Part shown: piece after piece, positions 21,022 to 28,075 of the stretch | How the letters are laid out: each line of letters starts with the position of its first letter | How positions within the stretch are numbered: the first letter of the stretch is position 1 | DNA from: CAYIFC01 sp964362645 | GTDB lineage: Bacteria; Patescibacteriota; Minisyncoccia; Phycocordibacterales; JACOZG01 | Length of the DNA stretch: 28,075 nucleotides | Direction of reading: 5' to 3' | NCBI GenBank assembly: GCA_964362645.1 | Contig: CAYIFC010000004.1 | Location: 1 to 28,075 of the forward strand | Notes under the pieces: generated by a model | Databases searched by the model: none | What the model was told of the DNA's origin: nothing | Seen by the model: only the letters and a program-made list of their open reading frames with translations | Program-made: the position numbers and the translations under genes

Positions 21022-21054
21022 ACATTCCAACATTCTCAAGAATGTCCGAATGTT
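21021..21054. repeat. Nested double hairpin at the helicase stop codon
   Basis: AACATTC (21021-21027) pairs with GAATGTT (21048-21054); nested inside, ACATTC (21030-21035) pairs with GAATGT (21040-21045) around TCAA. The stem has 13 pairs with a two-base internal loop on each side. It starts at the last base of the helicase stop. The downstream TTCTAATCTCTAATT is only moderately T-rich, so it may end the transcript weakly or protect its 3' end. Confidence 0.65.
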
Positions 21055-21096
21055 CTAATCTCTAATTCGCGCGAATAGGCGAATAGATTTTAAGAT

Positions 21097-21121
21097 AAAA
21101 AAGACCGCCGCGGGGACGGTC
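21097..21121 (-). terminator. Terminator of the HTH gene
   Basis: On the minus strand GACCG and CGGTC enclose TCCCCGCGG, which adds an inner CC/GG pair, followed by six T (complement of 21097-21102). It lies 48 bases after the HTH stop. Between it and the helicase I see no gene. Confidence 0.8.
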
Positions 21122-21168
21122 CTGTGTACGATTTGGGTTTATTGTTGGATTATTGATTCGGGAATTGT

Positions 21169-21516
21169 TTATTCTTTTTGATTACCTCTATCGAGGAGTA
21201 AGTTATGGATTGTTCCCAGACTTATTGAGCCGTTACAACCTTCAGCTACCCCAACCAGGAAGCGTAAATCATCGATAGATACTGAGAAATTGTGTGGGAA
21301 CAAGATATTCCCATCAGTGACTGCGAGTGCCTCAATCTTCTTTAGTTGAGGAGGGTGAGGAAAGGATTCCCGACTTAGCCATCTGGTTAGTGTTCTTTGG
21401 TCTACTTCCAATTTCTTGGCCAATTCAGTTCTGGAATTTTGTTCTAGGCAAGATTTGATAAGTAAATCTAATTCTAACCACTTACGGGGTGTTTTTGCTA
21501 TTCTGTCTCGCTTCAT
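21169..21516 (-). CDS. Small helix-turn-helix protein of unknown role
   Basis: 115 residues. A basic N terminus (MKRDRIAKTPRKW) is followed by a helix-turn-helix in NSRTELAKKLEVDQRTLTRWL (about residues 27-47), the pattern of XRE or MerR-like transcription factors. The rest (LVGVAEGCNGSISLGTIHNLLL) is not recognised and may form a dimerisation or sensor part. Start is supported by a Shine-Dalgarno GGAG seven bases upstream. It has its own terminator, so it is a single-gene unit. Base composition and start signals are unlike the core genes but like the genes at 8805-9248 and 17096-17499. Confidence 0.68.
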   Translation of the reverse strand: MKRDRIAKTPRKWLELDLLIKSCLEQNSRTELAKKLEVDQRTLTRWLSRESFPHPPQLKKIEALAVTDGNILFPHNFSVSIDDLRFLVGVAEGCNGSISLGTIHNLLLDRGNQKE

Positions 21517-21523
21517 CTATCGT

Positions 21524-21527
21524 CTCC
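21524..21527 (-). promoter_or_regulatory. Ribosome binding site of the HTH gene
   Basis: GGAG on the minus strand, seven bases before ATG 21516, within TGGAGA. Confidence 0.6.
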
Positions 21528-21591
21528 ATAAAATGATCGTTACAGGTCTCTACAAACATTCGTACCACAGAAATTAGTTTCAGGCAATTTT

Positions 21592-22734
21592 TTACAACGT
21601 ATCTCTTAAGCGGAGGGCGGGGATGAGGCCGAGGAGCATAGTGAGGCCGACGAGGAGGAAAATGCTTTTGAGCGGGAAGAAGGCGAGGAATATGGTGGCG
21701 ACGATCGGACCGGCAATGTAAGCGAGCGGCAGATTGTTACGGAAGATGGCGACGATGCCGGTGTCGCCCGGGGCCACTTTTTTAAATAAATAAGTTTCTT
21801 TCATGCTCTCAATGCTTGCCGCGCCAACGCGGGTGAGGAAGAGGGCGGCCGCCCAGGGCCAGATCTCAAGCGAATCAATAAAATAGAGCGTGATGGTCGA
21901 GGCGGCTAGAATGATTACTCCTCCAACTAATGCTTCTTTCTCGCCCCAGGCTAGATCAGCCAAGCGGCCGAGCGGATATTCTAGTAACAAGAACGGCAGC
22001 AGCATAAAGCTAAAAATAAAACCGATTTGAGTCCAACTTAAGCCTTGATGAACCGAAAGATAGATTGGAGTATAAACAACCATAAAAAAGTAGAAAAAGT
22101 AGAGCAAAAGATCGAGCACCCACAAGCGCCGCAGATTGCGTTCGCGCGAATCTTTCGGCGCGCGTAACCAACTAAGATTAATTATTGGCGTTAGGGCGAC
22201 GGTGTGATCACTCTTTTGGAGGTGGGCAATAATAAGTAAGAACGGGATCAGGAGAAACGCCGCAGTGAGATAGAGCACACGGTAACCAGCTTCAGCGAAG
22301 AGAAAACTGGAGATAATCGGCACAATAATCCAGGCAAAGTTGGCGGCCGTGAGGTAGAGGCCGCGGATGCGACCGGTGTGAGTGTCGCGCGAGAACTGCT
22401 CGAGGTAGATATCCATCGAGAAGCCCAACATAATCAAACTGACGTGGGTAACTAAGAATATCCCTAAACCTAAGGTGGATGGTCCGGCCAAACCGAGGGC
22501 GACGAGAGCGGCCATGTCGATGACGCCTAAAGTGAGGAGAATCCGTCGCGCGCCCCAACCCAAGATCCGGCGTGCTAGCCAAAAGAGGCAGATACTACTT
22601 AAGATGGCACTGAAAGCGTAGATCCAACTGACGCGCGCTTCGCCTATGGTTGTGGCAATAAACGATGAGTTGAGATAGTGAGGCAGGGTTGTGGCAACCG
22701 TGAGGAAGAAGCTTGCCAGATATAGATGACCCAT
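21592..22734 (-). CDS. Major facilitator superfamily transporter
   Basis: 380 residues with about eleven to twelve membrane segments. The loop between segments 2 and 3 is WLARRILGWGARRIL, a degenerate MFS motif A; its repeat in the second half is EYPLGRLADLAWGEKEALV. The middle loop (QKSDHTVALTPIINLSWLRAPKDSRERNLRRL) separates the two six-helix halves. No substrate can be assigned; the overall layout recalls drug or sugar efflux permeases. It begins on the minus strand directly after a TATAAT and so probably has its own promoter although RNase J lies just upstream. Confidence 0.88.
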   Translation of the reverse strand: MGHLYLASFFLTVATTLPHYLNSSFIATTIGEARVSWIYAFSAILSSICLFWLARRILGWGARRILLTLGVIDMAALVALGLAGPSTLGLGIFLVTHVSLIMLGFSMDIYLEQFSRDTHTGRIRGLYLTAANFAWIIVPIISSFLFAEAGYRVLYLTAAFLLIPFLLIIAHLQKSDHTVALTPIINLSWLRAPKDSRERNLRRLWVLDLLLYFFYFFMVVYTPIYLSVHQGLSWTQIGFIFSFMLLPFLLLEYPLGRLADLAWGEKEALVGGVIILAASTITLYFIDSLEIWPWAAALFLTRVGAASIESMKETYLFKKVAPGDTGIVAIFRNNLPLAYIAGPIVATIFLAFFPLKSIFLLVGLTMLLGLIPALRLRDTL

Positions 22735-22742
22735 AGGTCTAG

Positions 22743-22748
22743 ATTATA
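22743..22748 (-). promoter_or_regulatory. -10 box of the MFS gene
   Basis: TATAAT on the minus strand, eight bases before ATG 22734, in the 20-base gap after RNase J. The message would be leaderless or nearly so; no Shine-Dalgarno site is present. Confidence 0.6.
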
Positions 22749-22754
22749 TCAGAT

Positions 22755-24587
22755 TTAAACTTCGATTAAGACTGGTAGAACTAAAGGATGGTTATGAGTT
22801 TTCTGGAATAAATATTTCGATACTTCTTCGCGCAGAATATTGCGAACGTAATCGAGATTGATGGGGTGCATGCGGCCCGAGACTTCTTCAATTTTCTTTT
22901 TCGTTAGAATGCGGACGTGGTGGAGTAGGTCCTGTGATTCTTTGAGGTAGACGAAGCCGCGAGAGATAATGTCCGGCGACTTAATAACCTTGCCGGTTTT
23001 GATGTTGATGAGGGCGATGATGACGAAGATACCGTCTTGGGCGAGTAGAACGCGATCGCGGACAACCACTTCTTTAATGTCGTCGGAGCCGGTACCGTCA
23101 ACCATCACTAGCTTGCTCGAGGCTACTTCTTTGCGCGCCATGATCTTTTCGCCACCATTGGTGATGTCGATAACCATGCCGTTGTCGGGGACGACGATGT
23201 TTTCTTGTGGCATGACGAGTTCAATAGCGAGTTCTTCATGCTGGCGGAGCTTATGGTGCGAGCCGTGGATCGGTACAAAGAACTTGGGCTTGATCTTGCG
23301 ATGGAGCCACTCGATTTCGCCGCGGTTACCGTGACCGGAGGAGTGAATATAAACTTCAGAAGTGCGGTAGCTAATAATCTTAGCGCCTTGGCGAGCAATG
23401 TTGTCTTTAAGTTTTTGGACCGAGATTTCGTTACCTGGCACAATTGAGGAAGAAAGTAAAACGGTATCACCCTTCTCGAAACGCAAGAATTTGTGAGTCT
23501 TGGTAGCCATGCGCATCAGGGCGGCAAACTCTTCGCCTTGCGCGCCGGTGGCGAGAACCACAATTTTATCTTTAGGATACTTAGCGAGATCTTGCATCGG
23601 CACTACCGTATCTTTGCGGAGCTTCCACATGCCAGCTAATTGCGCGATCTCCATGTTGGTTTTCATGCTCCGGCCTTCGATTACCAATTTGCGACCATAC
23701 TTTTCTACTACTTCCACAATCTTAATCATGCGCTCGAGTTGGGAGGCGAAAGTGCCAATAAAGAGGCGACCCTTAATACCTTTAATGATCTCTTCCAGAT
23801 TTTTATGCGTTTCGCGTTCCGGAATAGAGAAGCCCGGGTTTTCAATGTTGGTGGAATCAGCTAAGAGAAGAAGAGTTTTTTCTTTATCGAAGATGCTGTA
23901 GCGAGTTTCTTCCTCCTGCGTTGGTTTGCCGTTGACGCCGTCGAGGTCGAGTTTGTAATCGCCAGGATTAACAATCAAGCCGTAAGGCGTTTCAATAATA
24001 ATACCCATTGAGTCGGGGATGGTGTGAGTAACGCCAAAGAAGCGGACAGGGACTTCGCCTAGCCTGATCCTCTCATCATTCTCCACTAAACGGATGTCAA
24101 GCGTCGGTAAGTGAGGGAACTCGTCCATCCGCTTTTTGATAAACAGTGAGGTAAGGTTGCGGGTGTAGAGCGGCGGGTTGCCGATCTTCGACATGATGTA
24201 GGGGATACCGCCGGTATGGTCGAGGTGGCCGTGGGTGATGATGACACCGCGGACGCGTGCCTTGTTTTCTTCGAGGTAGGTGGCGTCAGGGATAATGTAG
24301 TCAACGCCGGGCGTGTCTTCGGTGGGGAAGGCGAGACCGATATCGATGACGATAATGTCGTTACCAATTTCGATCGCGGTCATGTTCTTGCCAATTTCTT
24401 CTACTCCACCAAACGGAATAATCCGAATATCGCCGGGTGTAAGCGGCGGAATTGGGATAGCTTTAGCCTCGTCTTTGTTGCCGCCAAAGGGTCGCGGGCC
24501 ACGGCGAGGAGGCATGCGACGTGGTGGTCTGTTAGAGCGCTGGGTTAAGGGATTGCGAGTAGGACTAGGTGTTGGTTGATTGATCAT
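22755..24587 (-). CDS. rnj: Ribonuclease J
   Basis: 610 residues: metallo-beta-lactamase/beta-CASP ribonuclease that degrades and matures RNA by 5' exo- and endo-cleavage. The zinc motif HGHLDH is at residues 119-124; IPFGGVEEIGKN, FGVTHTIPDS, NPGDYK and the beta-CASP segments LLLADSTN, GTFASQLERM, GAQGEEFAAL and SSGHGNRGE are all intact. The C-terminal RNase J domain (VVRDRVLLAQDGIFVIIALINIK) is present. The first 50 residues are a proline/arginine-rich low-complexity extension not found in standard RNase J, likely an RNA- or protein-binding tail. It starts seven bases after the solute-binding protein gene and belongs to the secG unit. Confidence 0.96.
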   Translation of the reverse strand: MINQPTPSPTRNPLTQRSNRPPRRMPPRRGPRPFGGNKDEAKAIPIPPLTPGDIRIIPFGGVEEIGKNMTAIEIGNDIIVIDIGLAFPTEDTPGVDYIIPDATYLEENKARVRGVIITHGHLDHTGGIPYIMSKIGNPPLYTRNLTSLFIKKRMDEFPHLPTLDIRLVENDERIRLGEVPVRFFGVTHTIPDSMGIIIETPYGLIVNPGDYKLDLDGVNGKPTQEEETRYSIFDKEKTLLLLADSTNIENPGFSIPERETHKNLEEIIKGIKGRLFIGTFASQLERMIKIVEVVEKYGRKLVIEGRSMKTNMEIAQLAGMWKLRKDTVVPMQDLAKYPKDKIVVLATGAQGEEFAALMRMATKTHKFLRFEKGDTVLLSSSIVPGNEISVQKLKDNIARQGAKIISYRTSEVYIHSSGHGNRGEIEWLHRKIKPKFFVPIHGSHHKLRQHEELAIELVMPQENIVVPDNGMVIDITNGGEKIMARKEVASSKLVMVDGTGSDDIKEVVVRDRVLLAQDGIFVIIALINIKTGKVIKSPDIISRGFVYLKESQDLLHHVRILTKKKIEEVSGRMHPINLDYVRNILREEVSKYLFQKTHNHPLVLPVLIEV

Positions 24588-24594
24588 ATTAATT

Positions 24595-26316
24595 TTAATT
24601 GGTTAAAAAACTCCAAACTTTTTCTTCGTCGGCGTACCAGCGGTAAATGTTGCTAAAGCGATCGGAAGCCAGGTTTACCGGTGGAATCTCAACATCTTTA
24701 AGCCGGGTCGGGACAACGTAGACGAAGTGTGGAGCGTATAAAAAGCTGGCTGGATGATCTTTGGCAATTTCAGTAGCAAATTGCTTGTAGAGTTCGTCGC
24801 GTTTCCGGTTGTCGGTAGTTCCGCGGAGGTCTTCTAAAATTTTATCAACCGCAATGTTGGTGTAGAGAGCGACGTTGAGGCCGGGGTCGAGACGTTGCGA
24901 TGAGTGCCAGAAGGGGTAGAGATCGCCAGTTCGGCCGATAACTTCGCCAAAGAAGAGAGCTTGGTACTCGCGCGGTCGGATAACATTCTGGTTGAGAGCG
25001 CCAAGGTCAAAAATTTCGAGCTTAACTTCGGCGCCAAAGTCGTTCCAGCTTTTAACGATCAACTCGGCGGCAGCTTTAAGTTCGGGCGCGTCAGAAGTAG
25101 CGAGAGTGAAGGCCAACTTTTCGGTCGTGGTTTTGCCCTTCTTCTCCCATTTAGCTTGCCCGCCACCGGTTAGGGCAGTTGTACTGGTGGCCCAGCCAGC
25201 TTCTATTAAAATGTCACGAGCTTGGTTTAGTCGGTTTGGTTTTGGCGTGGCCGCTGTGGCGTTGGTAATGACTGGGCTGGTAATAATTTGCCCGTGACCC
25301 TTAAGGATTTCGGTGACGATGGCTTGCTTGTCGACAATAAGGTCGAGCGCCTGCCGGACCGACTTTTGAGTAAAAATTTCGGCCTCGTTTTGATTAAAAA
25401 AGATGGCAAAGATTCGTGGTAGAGGCAGGGAAAGAATTTTGACATCTCGTGCGGGGAGAGTGGCGATGGCGGCCGGAGAAACTGCGGCCAAGCTTTCGAT
25501 CTGACCGTTTTCGTAGGCTTTCAGCAAATCTTCTTCGTTTGAGAAAAAGTGGAGCGTGAGCGAGTCGAGGTGAGGTTGGCCGAGAGCAAAGTTAGCAAAT
25601 GATTTGAACTCGTAAGCGATAGGGGAATTGGTGTCATCACGATTAATATTATTGACCTGATAAGGGCCGGAGCCGACCGCTTCAATGTTGAGCGGACTTA
25701 GGGCGAAGTTGTCGGTACTAACTTCTTGCCAAAGGTGTTCGGGTAAAATTCCGAGCGCGGCGTTCTCTAGAAAGCCGCCATAGGATTGCTTGAGGGTAAA
25801 GCGGACGGTCAAAGCATCAACTTTTTCTACACTCACGCCTTCCCATGATCCGCGGCGAGGACTCTTAAGATTGGGATCCAAAAGTCGGTTGATGGTAAAA
25901 ACAATGTCGTCGGCAGTAAGGGCGTTGCCGTCGTGCCAAGTGAGATCCTGACGGAGCGTAAAGGTGTAGGTGCGACCATCTTCAGAGACCTCGTAGCGCT
26001 CGGCGAGATCGGGGGCCCACTTAACTTCTTCGCCCAACTTTTCGGCTCGCACGAGTCCGGAGAAGATTAGGGCTACAAGGTCGCGATCGGCGCCGGAAGT
26101 TGCCAGGAGCGGGTTAATAAAGCGCGGTGACCCGACGATGCCCTCATTTAAATTTCCGCCAGAGCGGGGTTGGGTGGTAAGCCAGGCGTTATTGGTTTGC
26201 CAGAGGAAGCCGATGATCGCCAGCAAAAAGATGGCCAGGAGGCCTAGAGCGAAAGTTCTTTTGGATCGGGGCAGGGTTTTAACTGCTGTCCGAATTTCTG
26301 CCTGTCGGGGGATCAC
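24595..26316 (-). CDS. Peptide/nickel-type extracytoplasmic solute-binding protein (family 5)
   Basis: 573 residues of the OppA/DppA family. A single membrane segment near the N terminus (about 24-40, LGLLAIFLLAIIGFLW) has no lipobox cysteine, so the protein is anchored by an uncleaved helix. The domain starts at GGNLNEGIVGSPRFINPLLATSGADRDL and has the family block YEVSEDGRTYTFTLRQDLTWHDGNALTADDIVFTINR. No permease or ATPase gene for peptide import is nearby. The start is GTG at 26314-26316, nine bases after secG; no in-frame ATG is near. Confidence 0.93.
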   Translation of the reverse strand: MIPRQAEIRTAVKTLPRSKRTFALGLLAIFLLAIIGFLWQTNNAWLTTQPRSGGNLNEGIVGSPRFINPLLATSGADRDLVALIFSGLVRAEKLGEEVKWAPDLAERYEVSEDGRTYTFTLRQDLTWHDGNALTADDIVFTINRLLDPNLKSPRRGSWEGVSVEKVDALTVRFTLKQSYGGFLENAALGILPEHLWQEVSTDNFALSPLNIEAVGSGPYQVNNINRDDTNSPIAYEFKSFANFALGQPHLDSLTLHFFSNEEDLLKAYENGQIESLAAVSPAAIATLPARDVKILSLPLPRIFAIFFNQNEAEIFTQKSVRQALDLIVDKQAIVTEILKGHGQIITSPVITNATAATPKPNRLNQARDILIEAGWATSTTALTGGGQAKWEKKGKTTTEKLAFTLATSDAPELKAAAELIVKSWNDFGAEVKLEIFDLGALNQNVIRPREYQALFFGEVIGRTGDLYPFWHSSQRLDPGLNVALYTNIAVDKILEDLRGTTDNRKRDELYKQFATEIAKDHPASFLYAPHFVYVVPTRLKDVEIPPVNLASDRFSNIYRWYADEEKVWSFLTN

Positions 26317-26325
26317 GACGTAGTT

Positions 26326-26577
26326 TTAGATAAGTAGAGAAAGGATAGCGGTGACGACGAAGAGAACTGCCAGAATAATAGTGGCAATAAAGAAGGTTTT
26401 CTCTAAACCGCGTTTAGTATGAGCAACGCTACTACCGCCTGAGCCGCCGAAAGCAGCATCAAGACCAGCTTCGTTGCGCTGGAACAAAATAAGGCCAATC
26501 AAGGCCACCGAGACCACCAGCTGCACCCAGGGCAGAATATTAGTCAGAGTCAACATTGGTCCTACGTTAGCAGACAT
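26326..26577 (-). CDS. secG: Protein-export membrane protein SecG
   Basis: 83 residues from ATG 26577, the usual SecG length. Two membrane segments (about 14-31 and 60-80) flank the conserved cytoplasmic loop LFQRNEAGLDAAFGGSGGSS. It assists SecYE in protein export. A longer frame begins with TTG at 26634 but would start upstream of the divergent promoter, so I reject it. It heads a unit with the solute-binding protein (nine bases downstream) and RNase J. Confidence 0.92.
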   Translation of the reverse strand: MSANVGPMLTLTNILPWVQLVVSVALIGLILFQRNEAGLDAAFGGSGGSSVAHTKRGLEKTFFIATIILAVLFVVTAILSLLI

Positions 26578-26582
26578 TAAAA

Positions 26583-26588
26583 ATAATA
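26583..26588 (-). promoter_or_regulatory. Candidate -10 box of secG
   Basis: TATTAT on the minus strand, five bases before ATG 26577. Spacing is slightly short and -35 (TTTAAC at 26606-26611) is weak, but the arrangement mirrors other leaderless starts here. Confidence 0.4.
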
Positions 26589-26592
26589 GCAA

Positions 26593-26621
26593 TTGGTTGT
26601 TTGGTGTTAAATAGTTATAAT
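26593..26621 (+). promoter_or_regulatory. Promoter of the FG-GAP protein gene
   Basis: TTGGTT (26593-26598), a 17-base spacer, TATAAT (26616-26621), then seven bases to ATG 26629. The transcript would start at the start codon. It overlaps the divergent secG promoter. Confidence 0.65.
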
Positions 26622-26628
26622 ATAAATC

Positions 26629-28075
26629 ATGCAACCAATCAAACGCGTTACGTTGGTAGGATTACTACTAATCGCTCTCATCACCCCTCTCCTCACTTCG
26701 GCTCAAACCTCGAATCAAGCATTAATTGATTCGCTTTATCAGCGGATCGTACAACTTAGGGCCCAAATTGACTTACTTAAAAACCAAACTTCTCGACCCG
26801 CATCAATTAATGGTTCAATTGCTGGAGCGACAAGTTGTTCGGCAACAGAGGGTATACGATTAGGATCATTCGATACTGCTGTTTCGAAGGATCAACTAGG
26901 GACCAGCGTCGCAATAAGTGGCAATACTGCTTTAATGGGAGCACCTGGACACCCGGACGGAACAATTTCCAAAGCCGGAGTCGTATATGTAGCGAAACAA
27001 AATGGGGCGAACTGGAGTACCGTGCAAAAGCTTGTAGCACCTGATGCCACTGCTTACGACGGATTTGGTTCCTCTGTTGGGATCGATGGAGACTGGGCCG
27101 TTATTGGTGCTCCGGCAGGTGCGCTCGATAGCCTAAATGGTGGTTCGGCATATGTTTACCACTTTGATGGAAGTAACTGGATATACCAGCAAAAACTCGT
27201 GGTGTCAGATCGCGCCAAAGATGACTTCTTTGGATTTTCTGTCGGGATTTCGGGGCAAACGATTGTAATAGGTGCTTTTGGCAAGCAGACTTATAAGGGC
27301 GCGGCTTATGCGTACCGGTTGAATGGCTCGACATGGGTGTTTGCACAAACTCTCACAGCACCAGAGGCGGCCCTCTACGACTCTTTTGGGTTTGCAGTGG
27401 ATGTATCGGAGAATGTGATGCTGATTTCAGCGATCGGTAGTGATGTTGTTGCAAGCAATTCTGGCTCTGCATATATATATCGTTTTAACGGCACAACATG
27501 GGCATATTCACAGAAGATTTGGGCGTCGGACGGGGCCGCCAGTGATAATTTTGGCTGGTCTGTCGCTGTTGATGGCGCCAACGCAGTTTTGGGAGCACCA
27601 GATGATGATGATCACGGTACGAGTGCTGGATCAACTTATGTGTTTCATGATTCTGATTCGAATTGGACGCAGGTTACTAAGTTGCTAGCATCAGATGGGC
27701 GGCCCTATGATTGGTTTGGTCGCCATGTTGCTATTTCTGGCTTAGGGCTGCTTATTGGTGCCGAAAAATGGACGGACCAGATTACCGGCATCGGCAATCA
27801 AGGTAAGGCCTATTACTTTGGGTTTGATGGCAGTACTTGGCAGGAAAAACTTGGTCTAGTACAGCCAGAGCCGTGGGCTTATGATAACGACCATTTTGGC
27901 AGCGCGGTTGCGCTGGATGCTGGCGCGGCGGTCGTGGGAGCAAAAGACGAAAATCCTCCGGCGATGGACAGCGGCAAAGCCTACCTTTTCGAGGTTACTT
28001 GTTCTCCAGCCGTTACCCTTACCTTCACCCTCACCGCCTCGGCCACCGACGGAGGCACGATTTCATCTTCTGGCG
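26629..28075 (+). CDS. Secreted FG-GAP seven-bladed beta-propeller protein (partial, runs off the window)
   Basis: The frame is open from ATG 26629 to the window end (482 residues). A signal peptide (residues 1-25) ends LLTSAQ. A short coiled coil follows (ALIDSLYQRIVQLRAQIDLLKNQ, 31-53). Seven FG-GAP repeats then recur about every 55 residues, beginning near 91, 147, 202, 253, 308, 363 and 423; each has FGxSV...(V/L)IGAP and, between repeats, aromatic strands such as YVYHFDGSNW. Seven repeats predict a complete propeller. Cys70 and Cys458 bracket it and may lock it. After it, TFTLTASATDGGTISSSG starts another surface domain. Similar long surface proteins in CPR are thought to act in attachment to hosts; this is inference. 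Confidence 0.9.
   Translation, partial: MQPIKRVTLVGLLLIALITPLLTSAQTSNQALIDSLYQRIVQLRAQIDLLKNQTSRPASINGSIAGATSCSATEGIRLGSFDTAVSKDQLGTSVAISGNTALMGAPGHPDGTISKAGVVYVAKQNGANWSTVQKLVAPDATAYDGFGSSVGIDGDWAVIGAPAGALDSLNGGSAYVYHFDGSNWIYQQKLVVSDRAKDDFFGFSVGISGQTIVIGAFGKQTYKGAAYAYRLNGSTWVFAQTLTAPEAALYDSFGFAVDVSENVMLISAIGSDVVASNSGSAYIYRFNGTTWAYSQKIWASDGAASDNFGWSVAVDGANAVLGAPDDDDHGTSAGSTYVFHDSDSNWTQVTKLLASDGRPYDWFGRHVAISGLGLLIGAEKWTDQITGIGNQGKAYYFGFDGSTWQEKLGLVQPEPWAYDNDHFGSAVALDAGAAVVGAKDENPPAMDSGKAYLFEVTCSPAVTLTFTLTASATDGGTISSSG

Noticed and set aside
26578..26634. Longer SecG starting with TTG at 26634
   Set aside because: It would begin within the divergent gene's start and upstream of the candidate -10 box; the shorter form has normal SecG length.
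1..28075. Prophage, transposon, toxin-antitoxin or defence island
   Set aside because: No transposase, integrase, phage structural gene or recognised defence domain; the helicase-nuclease is best explained as housekeeping break repair.

Overview
The window looks like a chromosomal segment of a Candidate Phyla Radiation (Patescibacteria, Parcubacteria-like) bacterium. This is inferred from gene content and style. There are very short intergenic gaps, single-copy core genes with reduced domains (a release factor 2 lacking much of its N-terminal domain), RNase J, YqeY, a Gmad2-domain envelope protein, and an in-frame PSTSLRAG palindromic repeat of a kind I recall from such genomes. Many promoters place the -10 box 5 to 8 bases before the start codon. 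The genetic code appears standard: of 29 readable stop codons I count 22 TAA, 6 TAG and 1 TGA, and a UGA-reading release factor gene is present.

Layout. 1-47: tail of an unknown gene. 102-253: two threonine tRNAs on the minus strand. 306-4432: a plus-strand run prfB-ftsE-ftsX-pyrG (termination, division-site ABC complex, CTP synthesis). 4433-4668: a repeat-rich intergenic element ending in a bidirectional terminator. 4669-4752: a 27-residue zinc-ribbon microprotein. 4874-7935: minus-strand cluster fur-like regulator, YibE/F membrane protein, and a DrrA/DrrB-like ABC exporter. A ZIP metal transporter diverges from it (7999-8745), with a 7-1-7 palindrome between them that overlaps both promoters. 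8805-10424: a Nudix-like protein that has lost its catalytic motif, a HIT protein and an SGNH hydrolase. 10444-12212: tRNA-Gln followed two bases later by a GNAT gene overlapping an Atg22-like transporter. 12246: FMN reductase. 12877-17016: an envelope/secretion cluster (Gmad2-domain protein, cysteine-less cupredoxin, oligoendopeptidase F, SIMPL protein). 17096-17499: a small membrane protein whose reading frame breaks at a run of eight A. 17635-21021: divergent yqeY and a UvrD-type helicase-nuclease fusion. 21169-26577: minus-strand HTH protein, MFS transporter, RNase J, peptide-type solute-binding protein and SecG. 26629-end: start of a secreted seven-bladed FG-GAP propeller protein that runs off the window.

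Two themes stand out. The first is a candidate metal-homeostasis locus (Fur-like repressor, ZIP importer, His-tailed YibE/F, ABC exporter) with a compact shared control region. The second is a contrast between core genes with apparently leaderless or near-leaderless promoters and three small unrecognised genes (8805-9248, 17096-17499, 21169-21516) that have leaders and clear Shine-Dalgarno sites. I see no CRISPR array, transposase, integrase or prophage, and no clearly new multi-gene defence system. Boundaries and motifs were read by eye; no homology search was run.
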